A stretch of DNA of 64,000 nucleotides from Micromonospora mirobrigensis (GCF_900091555.1 NZ_FMCX01000001.1:868001-932000); one strand, 5' to 3'. Shown: positions 25,408-33,282, counted from the first letter of the stretch. Numbers and translations are program-made. Notes: generated from the letters alone by a model not told the origin.

Positions 25408-25929
25408 ATGCCTGCCGCGCCGGTCGACCAGCCGGAACACCGCTCCGGGCCGCTGCTGGACCACCTGGCCCGCCGGATGCGGATCCGGTCGGAATCGGTG
25501 CTCACGCCGCTCGGCCTACGCCCCCGGCACCTGGTGGCGCTCACCGTGCTGCGGGACGCGGGCGGTATCAGCCAGCGGGACCTGGCCGGCACTCTGCAAC
25601 TGGACGGGACGAACGTCGTCGGGCTGCTCAACGACCTGGAGGCGGCTGGTCTGGTCGAGCGGCGGCGCTCCGCCGAGGACCGTCGCCGGCACGTCGTCGA
25701 GCTGACCGAGCACGGCGCGACCCGGCTCAACGAGGCCGAGTGCGCCCTGGCCGTCGCGGAGGACGACGTGCTCGGCGCGCTGGAAGCCGGGGAACGGGAG
25801 ACCCTCTACACGCTGCTGCGGCGGGCCTCGGCCGGCGCGGCCGGCAGCTGCGCGCAGGCGGTGGCCGACGGGGCCGACGCCTGCGGGGAGGCGGCGACCG
25901 ACGAGGTGGACTCCGCCGGCAACTGCTGA
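25408..25929 (+). CDS. MarR-family regulator with cysteine-bearing C-terminal tail
   Basis: 173-residue winged-helix regulator. The recognition region is GGISQRDLAGTLQLDGTNVVGLLNDLEAAGLVERRRSAEDRRRH, read here as consecutive HTH and wing (pieces GGISQRDLAGTLQL and RRRSAEDRRRHVVEL). The tail has four Cys: one in NEAECAL, and then three near the C-terminus (GSCAQ, DACGE, and the terminal GNC). Divergence from an azoreductase plus exposed Cys suggests an electrophile/thiol sensor like YodB or OhrR, but this is inference. ATG 25408 is chosen for the leaderless promoter; the frame is open upstream to 25342, inside the operator. Confidence 0.85.
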   Translation: MPAAPVDQPEHRSGPLLDHLARRMRIRSESVLTPLGLRPRHLVALTVLRDAGGISQRDLAGTLQLDGTNVVGLLNDLEAAGLVERRRSAEDRRRHVVELTEHGATRLNEAECALAVAEDDVLGALEAGERETLYTLLRRASAGAAGSCAQAVADGADACGEAATDEVDSAGNC

Positions 25930-25957
25930 TCCCGGGACGCCGTCGGCGCGGGTCGGT

Positions 25958-26974
25958 CTAGGGGGTCGGAGCGGGCGTGCTGGGGCGGTCGTCGCGGACG
26001 TGCACCAGCATGTCGCCGGTCTCCACCGTCGCACCGGCCCGGTCCGACAGGGTGACCACCTTGCCGCGCCGGACCAGGGCGATGACCAGGGACTCCAGCT
26101 CCCGGGGGGACTTGCCCACCTCGTGCCGCTCGGCGGAGCGCATGGCCAGCGCCATGCCCTGGCCCGGGGTGAGCAGGTCCTCCACCACGTCGATCAGGGG
26201 CGGCGCCGAGGTGGAGAGGCCGAGCAGCCGCCCGGCGGTGGCCGAGGAGACGATCACGTGGTGGGCGCCGCTCTGCCGCAGCAGCGGGGCGTTCTCCGCC
26301 TCGCGGACGGCCGCGATGATGCGTACCTGGCCGGCGGTGAGCTGCCGGACGGTCAGCGCCACCAGCACCGAGGCGTCGTCGCTGTCGGTCGCGATGATCA
26401 CCGACTTGGCCGTCCGGACGTGCGCCTGCTCCAACACCGCGGACCGGGTCGCCGAGCCCTCGATCGCCACCAACCCGGCCGAGGTGGCCTGGCGCAGGGC
26501 CGCGCCGCTGCGCTCCACCACCACGATCCGGGCCTTGTCCAGGCCGTTCTCCAGCAGGGCGGAGACCGCGCTGCGGCCCTTGGTGCCGTAGCCGCAGATG
26601 ATGACGTGGTCCTTCACGGTTCTCCTCCACCGCGACAGGCGACGGCCGGTCCGGTACTGCTCGGTCAGGACTTCCAGGGTGGTGCCGACCAGGATGATCA
26701 GGAAGAGCACCCGGGCGGGGGTGATGAACAGGACGTTCACCAGCCGGGCCGACTGGGCGAACGGGGTGATGTCGCCGTACCCGGTGGTGGAGAGGGTGAC
26801 CACGGCGTAGTAGGCGCAGTCGAGCAGGGTGAGGCCGTTCTCGTCGACGTCGCGGTAGCCGTCCCGGTCGAGGTAGACCACCGCCACGGTGAGCAGCACC
26901 AGCCCGAGGGCGGCGGCCAGCCGCAGGCTGAGCGCGCTCAACGGCCCTCGCCGCTGCGCGGGAAAATGGATCAC
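25958..26974 (-). CDS. two-TM potassium channel with RCK (TrkA-N) domain
   Basis: 338 residues. TM1 (about 18-35), the pore helix with selectivity filter TTGYGD at 63-68, and TM2 (about 74-98) are followed by a cytoplasmic RCK domain. That domain starts HVIICGYGTKGRSAV (Rossmann, nucleotide-binding) and is followed by an RCK-C segment. This is the MthK/Kch layout: a ligand-gated K+ channel. GTG 26974 with AAGG 8 nt upstream is taken as the start; the open frame continues upstream but that part is basic and not channel-like. Confidence 0.92.
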   Translation of the reverse strand: MIHFPAQRRGPLSALSLRLAAALGLVLLTVAVVYLDRDGYRDVDENGLTLLDCAYYAVVTLSTTGYGDITPFAQSARLVNVLFITPARVLFLIILVGTTLEVLTEQYRTGRRLSRWRRTVKDHVIICGYGTKGRSAVSALLENGLDKARIVVVERSGAALRQATSAGLVAIEGSATRSAVLEQAHVRTAKSVIIATDSDDASVLVALTVRQLTAGQVRIIAAVREAENAPLLRQSGAHHVIVSSATAGRLLGLSTSAPPLIDVVEDLLTPGQGMALAMRSAERHEVGKSPRELESLVIALVRRGKVVTLSDRAGATVETGDMLVHVRDDRPSTPAPTP

Positions 26975-27140
26975 CGTCGAACCTTCTCCCCCGCCGTCGC
27001 CTGCACGACCACAACATAGCGGGTACGCCCGACTTCGCACGTCGGGGTGGCCCGGCGGCATCCGCAGGGCCGACAGGGCACGTCCGGTCCGGGCATGATG
27101 GGGTGGTCCGGTACGCCGAGGCGCGGAGGTGAGGGCGGCC

Positions 27141-27746
27141 ATGTCGTTGCTGCGACGGGTGATCGGCGGGGTGCTGCGTCGGATCCGACTGCGCCAGCAC
27201 CGCACGCTGCGCGAGGTGGCCGAGGTCGCCGGGGTGTCCCTGCCCTACCTCTCCGAGGTCGAGCGCGGGCGCAAGGAGGCCTCCTCCGAGGTGCTCGCGG
27301 CGATCTGCCGGGCGCTCGGGATCAGCCTCTCCGACCTGCTCGAGGAGGCCCGCAACGACCTGCGGCGGGTCGAGCCGCGGATCCCGGCCGCGCCCCGGGC
27401 CGGGCTGGCCGTGCCGGTCGGGTCGCGGGCGGTGCCCGCCGGGCGGCTACCCGTCGCCGGCCAGGATGCCGCCGGGCAACCGGTGCGGATCGGCTTCCAC
27501 CCCGCCGGGCACCTCGTCGCGCCCCCGCCGGCCCCGCTCGGGGCGCCGCTCGGCACGGGTTCGCCGGTCCGGCTCGGGGCGCTCGACCACGGGTCGGCCG
27601 TGCGGCTCGGCTCGCCGGTGGGCGGGGCCGCCCTGCGGGTCTGGCTGACCGCCTCCGCCCCGGGCGGGGGCACCGGTCCGCGTACCTCGGCGATGCTGGC
27701 GCGGCGGCGGGCCCGGGCCCGCCGGCGGCGGCTGACCGCCGCCTAG
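27141..27746 (+). CDS. popR: XRE-family activator, PopR/ClgR-like
   Basis: 201 residues. An N-terminal HTH ([36 protein letters not shown]) with segments [20 protein letters not shown] and a Pro/Gly-rich, low-complexity middle is followed by a basic end [10 protein letters not shown]. In Streptomyces, PopR activates clpP3-clpP4 and is itself degraded by Clp through its C-terminal Ala-Ala. The Ala-Ala end here, the clpP gene directly downstream and the TCTGCC-N3-GGCAGA boxes between them support the same logic. ATG 27141 is preferred to GTG 27129, which overlaps the ribosome site. Confidence 0.8.
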   Translation: MSLLRRVIGGVLRRIRLRQHRTLREVAEVAGVSLPYLSEVERGRKEASSEVLAAICRALGISLSDLLEEARNDLRRVEPRIPAAPRAGLAVPVGSRAVPAGRLPVAGQDAAGQPVRIGFHPAGHLVAPPPAPLGAPLGTGSPVRLGALDHGSAVRLGSPVGGAALRVWLTASAPGGGTGPRTSAMLARRRARARRRRLTAA

Positions 27747-27757
27747 GCCGGCGCGGT

Positions 27758-27787
27758 TCTGCCCACGGCGGATCTGCCGGGGGCAGA
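27758..27787 (+). promoter_or_regulatory. two adjoining PopR-type boxes upstream of clpP
   Basis: TCTGCC-CAC-GGCGGA (27758-27772, one mismatch) is immediately followed by TCTGCC-GGG-GGCAGA (27773-27787, perfect). The reported Streptomyces PopR target is TCTGCC-N3-GGCAGA. The pair sits 92 bp before the clpP ATG. The outer halves also form an inverted repeat (TTCTGCCC / GGGCAGAA) that could fold as a hairpin. Confidence 0.7.
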
Positions 27788-27878
27788 AATCCTGGTCCCG
27801 CGGCCACCGGCGGACGCAGGCTGGAGGCGCCGGTCCCCGGGCGTAGTCGATCGCCCGCCGGCGCGGGAGGTGGTCGCG

Positions 27879-28475
27879 ATGATCTTCGACGGGGTACGGA
27901 TGTTGGACGACAACCAGCCGACCTTCGGTGACCAGGTCTTCCAGCGCCTGCTGCGGGAGCGGATCGTCTTCCTCGGCACCGAGGTCACCGACGACTCGGC
28001 GAACCAGATCTGCGCCCAGATCCTGCTGCTGGCGGCGGAGGACAGCGACCGGGACATCACCCTCTACATCAACTCGCCGGGCGGCTCGGTCACGGCGGGG
28101 ATGGCCGTCTACGACACCATGCGGTACGTGAAGAACGACGTGGCCACCCTGGCCCTCGGGCTCGCCGGCTCGATGGGGCAGTTCCTGCTCTGCGCCGGCA
28201 CGGCGGGCAAGCGCTACGCCCTCCCGCACTCGCGGATCCTGATGCACCAGCCGTCCGGCGGCTTCGGCGGCACGGTCGCCGACATCAACATCCAGGCCGA
28301 GAACATGCTCCACGTCAAGCGGACCATGCAGGAGCTGATCGCCCGGCACAGCGGCCGCACGGTCGAGGAGATCAAGCGTGACTGGGACCGGGACCGCTGG
28401 TTCACCGCCGAGCAGGCCCGCGAGTACGGCCTGATCGACCAGGTGGTCAGCCGCGTCGACCAGCTCGCCGGCTGA
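27879..28475 (+). CDS. clpP: ATP-dependent Clp protease proteolytic subunit (ClpP3-type paralogue)
   Basis: 198-residue ClpP. The catalytic triad is Ser98 (LAGSMGQF), His123 (LMHQPSGGF) and Asp172 (WDRDRW), which aligns with E. coli S97/H122/D171. The nucleophile loop is LGLAGSMG instead of the common QAASMG, typical of divergent paralogues. Only one clpP is seen here, with no second subunit gene after it, unlike Streptomyces clpP3-clpP4. GGGAGG precedes ATG 27879. It is probably under PopR control. Confidence 0.92.
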   Translation: MIFDGVRMLDDNQPTFGDQVFQRLLRERIVFLGTEVTDDSANQICAQILLLAAEDSDRDITLYINSPGGSVTAGMAVYDTMRYVKNDVATLALGLAGSMGQFLLCAGTAGKRYALPHSRILMHQPSGGFGGTVADINIQAENMLHVKRTMQELIARHSGRTVEEIKRDWDRDRWFTAEQAREYGLIDQVVSRVDQLAG

Positions 28476-28532
28476 GGCGCAAGGAGGGGCCCCTTCTTAA
28501 CGCATTCGGTAGAGCAGGGGCCCCTTCTTAAC
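28476..28532. repeat. GGGGCCCC double-palindrome repeat, copy 1
   Basis: GGCGCAAGGAGGGGCCCCTT...GGTAGAGCAGGGGCCCCTTCTTAAC: two AGGGGCCCCT palindromes about 30 bp apart. A second copy lies at 30501-30560 in the same orientation. Similar short repeats are scattered in Micromonosporaceae genomes. It sits between convergent clpP and the beta-helix gene and may act as a terminator. Confidence 0.75.
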
Positions 28533-28544
28533 ACCGCACCCCCG

Positions 28545-30323
28545 TCAGAGGTAGCTGACCACCGGGCTGGTGCCGTACGAGCCGACGACCGGGGTGCCGG
28601 CCTCGTTGACGGTGTGCTCGATGCCGCCGCTGCCGTCGAGGAAGACGGTCACCATGTCGTGCAGCCGCACCCCGGACCGGCGGGGCACCTCGATCCCCCG
28701 CTCGCAGCGGATGTCGACGCCCTGGTTGAAGTACGAGTAGACGCCCAGCCCCCACGCCTCGTGCTCGCGGACACCGTCAGCCACCTTGTACGACGCCCAG
28801 CCCCGCCCGGTCGGGCTGGACCAGGCCGCCTGGCTCGGCGGGTCGTAGGGCAGCTCGCTCTGGTAGAAGATCGTCCGGCCGCGCTCGCCGTTCCAGACCG
28901 TCTGGTACCGCTGGTAGTGCTCGACGAAGAGCCCGTACGCGGTCACGTCGTCGCCGTTGACGACCACGCCGGTGTCGGCGGTGTTGCTGTTCCAGCCGAT
29001 GCCGTTGCCGTGGTCGCCGCGCCAGGCCCAGATGTTGTCGACGATCGTGTGGTCGGCGTTGATCACCAGGCTGGTCCGGGCCCGGCCGACCCCCGGGCCG
29101 CCGATCCGGAAGAAGACGTCGTGCAGCGAGGTGGGGTTGGCGGGGTCCGCCGGGCGGCCGTGCGCCGCGCCGACCTCGACCAGCACCTCGGACTCGACCG
29201 GCCCGGCGTCGACCAGCACCCCGGCGATCCGGACGCCGGGAACGCCGGCGATCCGCAGCGCGGCGTCGCCGGTGGTGGGGGCGAGGCTGGGCATGCCCAA
29301 GCCGAGCACGATCGTGTCCGGGTGCTTGACCCGCAGCGCCCGGTCCAGGCGGTAGACGCCGGGGGTGAGCAGCAGGTGCCGGCCGGGCCGGGAGAGCTCC
29401 TGGTTGATCCGCTTGGCGCTGTCGGTGGGCCGGGCGATGTAGAAGTCGCTCAGCGGCAGCGACGGGGTGCTCAGGTGCCAGCTGGTGCCGGCGGTGTCCT
29501 GCCGCAGGCCGGGCACGGCCACCCGCCAGCGACCGGACTCGTCGACGAAGAGGTACGGCTTCTCCCGGGTGACCGGGCTGGTCGGCAGGGTGGTGTACGG
29601 CGGGGTCGGGTAGGCCTGCGCCGGGGCGCCGAGCACACCGGAGAAGACCTGGTTCCACACCCCGTTGGTCCACTCGCCGCCGAGCTCGCTGTCCCGGGTC
29701 AGCCACTGCTGCTGCGAGCCGTTGATGGTGATGCCGTCCACCTTGGAGTCGGCCAGGAAGCCGCCGCTGGAGTAGGCGCCGCCACCCGGCTCCAGCCAGA
29801 GGATGCCCTTGATGTGCACGCGGCGCATCGGCGACGCCTGGGAGACGGCCCACTGGTTCGACCAGTCGGTGGGGGTGACGGCGAGGTTCTCCGCGGAGCG
29901 CCAGAAGTTGGTCAGCGCGGAGATGCCGCTCGGCCCGTTCGGGTCGGGCTGGCCGATGACGCGTACCGCGCCGTGGATGTCGACGTCGTCGGGGTGGCGG
30001 CCCAGGCCGGCGACGGTGGTGTAGTAGCCGAGGTTGGCGTCCACCTCGTACCGGCCGGGCTTGAACAGCACGGCGTACCGCTCGCTGCCCATCTCGTTGC
30101 GGTACTGGGCGGTGAAGAGCCGGTCCAGGGTGGCCTGGATCTCGACGGTCGGGGTGGTCGGGTCGTACACGAAGACGTTCGGGCCGAGGTCCGGGTCGCC
30201 CTCGGTGGCGGCGGTGGCCGGGGCCGCGGCGGCCGAGGTGGTGGGCAGCCCGAGGGCGGTCAACGACGCGGCGGAGGCGGTGAGGGCGAGGAAGCGGCGA
30301 CGGGAGGGGTCGAGTGGTCTCAT
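28545..30323 (-). CDS. Tat-secreted right-handed beta-helix protein (putative carbohydrate-active)
   Basis: 592 residues. The Tat signal peptide SRRRFLALTASAASLTALG is followed by a mature protein with YAVLFKPGRYEVDANLGYYT, REKPYLFVDESG, KPGVY-like LLTPGVYRLDRAL, and many short strand repeats (VVLGLG, IRIAGV-type, VNGDDVTAYGLFVEHY). This is the actinobacterial family often labelled adenylyl cyclase or F5/8-type; the fold resembles GH55/pectate-lyase helices, so a polysaccharide substrate is likely. A LacI-type operator lies just upstream. ATG 30323 is chosen because it begins the Tat motif. Confidence 0.75.
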   Translation of the reverse strand: MRPLDPSRRRFLALTASAASLTALGLPTTSAAAAPATAATEGDPDLGPNVFVYDPTTPTVEIQATLDRLFTAQYRNEMGSERYAVLFKPGRYEVDANLGYYTTVAGLGRHPDDVDIHGAVRVIGQPDPNGPSGISALTNFWRSAENLAVTPTDWSNQWAVSQASPMRRVHIKGILWLEPGGGAYSSGGFLADSKVDGITINGSQQQWLTRDSELGGEWTNGVWNQVFSGVLGAPAQAYPTPPYTTLPTSPVTREKPYLFVDESGRWRVAVPGLRQDTAGTSWHLSTPSLPLSDFYIARPTDSAKRINQELSRPGRHLLLTPGVYRLDRALRVKHPDTIVLGLGMPSLAPTTGDAALRIAGVPGVRIAGVLVDAGPVESEVLVEVGAAHGRPADPANPTSLHDVFFRIGGPGVGRARTSLVINADHTIVDNIWAWRGDHGNGIGWNSNTADTGVVVNGDDVTAYGLFVEHYQRYQTVWNGERGRTIFYQSELPYDPPSQAAWSSPTGRGWASYKVADGVREHEAWGLGVYSYFNQGVDIRCERGIEVPRRSGVRLHDMVTVFLDGSGGIEHTVNEAGTPVVGSYGTSPVVSYL

Positions 30324-30366
30324 CGGCCTGCCTGTTCGGTGGGGGTGCGGGTCGCCGGGAGAGTGA

Positions 30367-30378
30367 GAGAGCGCTCTC
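30367..30378 (-). promoter_or_regulatory. LacI-family-type operator
   Basis: GAGAGCGCTCTC is a perfect 12-bp palindrome with the central GC typical of LacI-family sites such as actinobacterial CebR/CelR boxes. It lies 44 bp upstream of the beta-helix gene start. This fits repression lifted by a sugar. Confidence 0.6.
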
Positions 30379-30500
30379 ATGGCGGGTCGTCCCTGTTCCT
30401 ACCCCATCTCGGCGGGCCGCGCCAGACTCCCCCGGTTCCGGAACTTCGCCTCAGCGGGGCGCCCACCGCGCCGGCCGCAGCGATCCGCGCCGCCCCCTGT

Positions 30501-30560
30501 GGCGCAAGGAGGGGCCCCTTGCTGACGCATTCCGGTACAGCAGGGGCCCCTTCTTGACGC
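30501..30560. repeat. GGGGCCCC double-palindrome repeat, copy 2
   Basis: GGCGCAAGGAGGGGCCCCTT followed by GCTGACGCATTCCGGTACAG and CAGGGGCCCCTTCTTGACG. It is a direct-orientation match to 28476-28532 with a handful of changes, located just past the stop of the AraC-type gene. The two copies bracket the beta-helix gene. Confidence 0.75.
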
Positions 30561-30573
30561 CTCGGTGCCGGGA

Positions 30574-31440
30574 TCAGGCGGGGATCCGTTCCACCGGGAT
30601 CCACAGCTCGGCGTCGGCCCGGGCGCCGTCCGGCGACACCCGGGCCCGCAGCAGCTCCGGCCCCGGCCGGCTGCGGTACGGGTTCGCCGGGAACCACTCG
30701 GTGAAGACGTCCCGCCACAGGTACTGGAGGGCCTGCGGGAACTCCCCCGAGCTCTCGAAGACCGCCCAGCTGCCGGCCGCCACCGGCATCGCGTCCAGGT
30801 CGGCCGGCGGCTCGGCCGAGGTGACCACGCCGTGCCAGTAGTCCAGCTCGGTGCCCTCCGCCCGGGACTCGTCGAGCCGGTCGCTGACGTTGACGATCCC
30901 GGCCGGCTCCTGGTCGGAGAGCGCCTCGATCCGGCGTACCGTCTCCGGGTCGATGCTCCGGACGAACGCCACGATTGCGGGGTTCATCCCCTCGTGCACG
31001 AGCGGCACCCGGGCCTTGCGGCCGACCAGGTGGAAGTCGGGCTTGTCGGTGACGCGGTACCGCATGGTGGTGCTCCCTTCGACGACGAGTCGGAAGGACA
31101 TCCGGGGTTGCGAGCGCAGGGCGGCGCCGGTGCGCCGGGCCTCGCCGGGTCCGACGCCGTGCACGGACCGGAACGCCCGGCCGAACGCCTCCGCCGAGCC
31201 GTACCCATGGCGCACCGCGATGTCGAGCAGGGTGGCCTCCCCGGCGAGCACCTCGGCGGCGGCGACGGTGAGCCGGCGACGCCGGACGTACTCCGACAGC
31301 GGGATGCCGGCCAGCGCCGAGAACATCCGCCGGAAGTGGTACTCCGACGTCGTGGCGATCCGGGCCAGGTCGGCCACCTCGACCCGCTGGTCGAGGTGGC
31401 GTTCGAGGTGGTCCATCGCCTCGTTGAGCCGCTCCAGCAT
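30574..31440 (-). CDS. AraC-family regulator with GyrI-like effector domain
   Basis: 288 residues. The N-terminal AraC double HTH (residues 1-105; VADLARIATTSEYHFRRMF and LLDIAVRHGYGSAEAFGRAF) is joined to a C-terminal GyrI/BmrR-like small-molecule binding domain (FHLVGRKARVPL..., ending LWIPVERIPA). Such Rob/SoxS-like proteins usually respond to hydrophobic compounds and control efflux or detoxification. ATG 31440 with an AAGGGGGAG ribosome site is clear. It is downstream of and co-directional with the XRE-TPR gene (125-bp gap) and may be part of the regulatory set for the adjacent pathway. Confidence 0.88.
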   Translation of the reverse strand: MLERLNEAMDHLERHLDQRVEVADLARIATTSEYHFRRMFSALAGIPLSEYVRRRRLTVAAAEVLAGEATLLDIAVRHGYGSAEAFGRAFRSVHGVGPGEARRTGAALRSQPRMSFRLVVEGSTTMRYRVTDKPDFHLVGRKARVPLVHEGMNPAIVAFVRSIDPETVRRIEALSDQEPAGIVNVSDRLDESRAEGTELDYWHGVVTSAEPPADLDAMPVAAGSWAVFESSGEFPQALQYLWRDVFTEWFPANPYRSRPGPELLRARVSPDGARADAELWIPVERIPA

Positions 31441-31565
31441 TCGCTCCCCCTTTCCTTCCTCGCCGTCGACGCTAGGTTGCGGCCCCCGGCGGCACCCGAC
31501 ATCCGGTGCCCGGTCCGGTCGGGTGCCGGCCCGGGCCGGGCCGCCGCGGGCCGCCGGGTGGGAGA

Positions 31566-32774
31566 TCAGAGCAGGTCGGCGAGCGTACGCCAGATGTCGG
31601 CGGCCAGGTCGCTGTAGCCGGCGTCCTGGGCCTGGAGGGCCAGACCGCGCAGTTCGGCGATCGCCGCCACCCGGTCGTCCCGGATCAGCCGCACCTGGTT
31701 GCGCAGCAGGTCGAGTCGGATCCGGTCCCGGAAGGACAGGTAGCGGGTCCGACCGGCCAGCTCGTCGCTGCGCTCCCCGGCCAGGTCCAGGTCGCCCTGG
31801 TGGAAGGCGAGCAGGGCGTGCAGGAAGGCGAACTCCTCGGCGAGGCGGGGGGTGCCGACGAGGTCGAGCGCGCTCTCCGCCTGGGTCAGCCGACGCTGCG
31901 CCTCCTCGGTGGCGGGCTGGCGCATCTGGAGGTAGAGAGAGGCCGCCGCCAGGCGCAACCGCAGCCACAGGGTGAGGTCGTCGCGGCTGTCGAGCTCGTC
32001 CAGGGCCCGCTCCAGCAGCTCCGCCGAGCCCTTGTGGTCGCCCTCCCGGGTGAGCACCGTGGCGGTGGTCCACAACGCCTCCACCCGCAGCACGACGGGG
32101 AGGTCCGGGATGATCGCGTCCAGCATGGTGATGTGCACGTGCGCCTCGGCCGAGTGGCCGGCCTCGGCCTCGATCGACACCAACGTCATCAGCGTACGGG
32201 CCACGTCGGAGGCGGGGACCTCGTGCGCGGTGACCAGGGCGTGCGCCAGGAGTGCGCTGGCCCGGGCGGCGGTGACGTCGCCGAGGGAGCGTTGGCAGCG
32301 GGCCAGCTGGTTGCGCGCCCGGATCTCCAGCTCGGGTGAGGCCACCTCGGTGCTCAGTTCGGCCAGGGCGTCCAGGGTCTTCAGGGCCTCGCCGTGCCGT
32401 CCCTGCTTGATCTGGAGGCGGGCCAGGATCCACAGGGCCTGCCAGCGGGTGGCGGCGCCGGCCTGGCCGTCGGTGCGTACCGCCGACATGATCGGCTCGA
32501 CGGTGTCACCGTCCTCGCTGGAGGTGATGGTCGCCAGCACCGTGCTCAGGTCCTCGGGCTGCTCGGCGCTGAACGCCGACGGCGGGAGCTCCAGCTTCTC
32601 GGCGAGGTACTGCACGGCCCGGGCGGTCGGTGGCCGGGCGCCGGACTCCAGGCGGGAGAGGTAGGCCGCAGACATCCCCGGACCGACCACGTCGGCCTGG
32701 GACATGCCGCGTTCCCGGCGCAACGCCCGCAGCCGCTGACCGAACTCCGGTTGCTCTAGTGGCTCGCTCACCAT
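31566..32774 (-). CDS. XRE HTH-TPR transcriptional regulator (RRNPP-like architecture)
   Basis: 402 residues. The N-terminal HTH (about 10-70; FGQRLRALRRERGMSQADVV, MSAAYLSRLESGARPP) is followed by TPR-like helix pairs to the C-terminus (QALWILARLQIKQGRHGEAL; ASDVARTLMTLVSIEAEAGH; LWLRLRLAAASLYLQMRQPA; LHALLAFHQGDLDLA). HTH plus TPR of this size is the plan of peptide-sensing regulators such as PlcR and NprR, known mainly from Firmicutes. A gene for a short secreted peptide lies directly upstream on the same strand, and a biosynthetic operon lies divergent beyond it. No peptide binding is proven. Confidence 0.85.
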   Translation of the reverse strand: MVSEPLEQPEFGQRLRALRRERGMSQADVVGPGMSAAYLSRLESGARPPTARAVQYLAEKLELPPSAFSAEQPEDLSTVLATITSSEDGDTVEPIMSAVRTDGQAGAATRWQALWILARLQIKQGRHGEALKTLDALAELSTEVASPELEIRARNQLARCQRSLGDVTAARASALLAHALVTAHEVPASDVARTLMTLVSIEAEAGHSAEAHVHITMLDAIIPDLPVVLRVEALWTTATVLTREGDHKGSAELLERALDELDSRDDLTLWLRLRLAAASLYLQMRQPATEEAQRRLTQAESALDLVGTPRLAEEFAFLHALLAFHQGDLDLAGERSDELAGRTRYLSFRDRIRLDLLRNQVRLIRDDRVAAIAELRGLALQAQDAGYSDLAADIWRTLADLL

Positions 32775-32839
32775 GTCACCCGCTTCTGCCCGGCGTCTCC
32801 CCCCGCCGCTTCTCGCAAGAAGTGTTGCCGACTTGGTAA

Positions 32840-32855
32840 GACCTTGTCAAAGGTC
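32840..32855. promoter_or_regulatory. inverted repeat overlapping the -35 of the XRE-TPR gene
   Basis: GACCTT-GTCA-AAGGTC. On the minus strand it contains TTGACA (32845-32850), followed after 18 bp by AACACT as a possible -10. The 6-bp perfect arms over the -35 suggest autoregulation. A second imperfect palindrome, CTTCTNGC-type (32809-32822), lies just downstream. Confidence 0.5.
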
Positions 32856-32931
32856 GCCAGTCAGGACGGCTCGAACGCGGGGCCGGCCGCACCATACCGC
32901 ACCGGGTGGGCGCGGCCGGCCCCGGAGTCGA

Positions 32932-33099
32932 TCAAGGCCAGTCGATGTCGTTGTCGACCACGTCGCCGCCCGACTCGGGCTCCAGCGGGCCGACGGACGA
33001 GGCGGCCGGCGGCCGCGTCGTGGGAGCGGCGGCGTGGCCCGCGACTCCCAGCAGCAGAAGGAGGCTGACCAGGAGGGCGATCGACAGCTTCGGTGCCAT
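32932..33099 (-). CDS. short secreted peptide, candidate signalling propeptide
   Basis: 55 residues from ATG 33099 with AGGAA upstream. The signal peptide MAPKLSIALLVSLLLLLGVA, with a cleavage-like AHAAA-type site (GHAAA), leads to a short Pro/Ala/Ser linker (APTTRPPAASS) and an acidic C-terminus ending GGDVVDNDIDWP. The layout of signal sequence, spacer and short C-terminal peptide is that of Phr/PapR/NprX pheromone precursors. It is co-directional with and 157 bp upstream of the HTH-TPR gene. No family name is known to me. It could instead be an unrelated small exported protein. Confidence 0.6.
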   Translation of the reverse strand: MAPKLSIALLVSLLLLLGVAGHAAAPTTRPPAASSVGPLEPESGGDVVDNDIDWP

Positions 33100-33172
33100 G
33101 GGTTCCTCGCAATGTGGGTCGGCGGGACACCAGGCCGGCGCGGGATGCCGACCTGACCGGGGTTGCCAAGCG

Positions 33173-33260
33173 CCACCGTAAGGCCGCCCTCCGTGGTCGG
33201 CAAGCCGGAACGGAATAAATCTTGACTCGCGTTGCCGATCGATTTGCCAAACGTTGACAA
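33173..33260. promoter_or_regulatory. cluster of TTG-N-CAA heptamers in the peptide/biosynthetic divergent region
   Basis: TTGCCAA at 33173-33179 and 33244-33250 and TTGACAA at 33254-33260. TTGTCAA recurs at 32844-32850 in the XRE promoter. They sit between the peptide gene and the ATP-grasp operon and could be half-sites for the HTH-TPR regulator. No coding region is seen in 33100-33367. Confidence 0.35.
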
Positions 33261-33282
33261 GAGCGGGGAGCGGGCCTAGCGT
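33254..33282 (+). promoter_or_regulatory. promoter of the biosynthetic operon
   Basis: TTGACA (33254-33259), a 17-bp spacer, then TAGCGT (33277-33282). This gives a leader of about 80 nt before GTG 33368. It is the best sigma-70-type match in this part of the window and overlaps two TTG-N-CAA motifs. Confidence 0.65.

Noticed and set aside
28545..30323. Adenylyl cyclase, as this family is often labelled
   Set aside because: No cyclase catalytic motif; Tat signal and strand-repeat pattern indicate an exported beta-helix protein.
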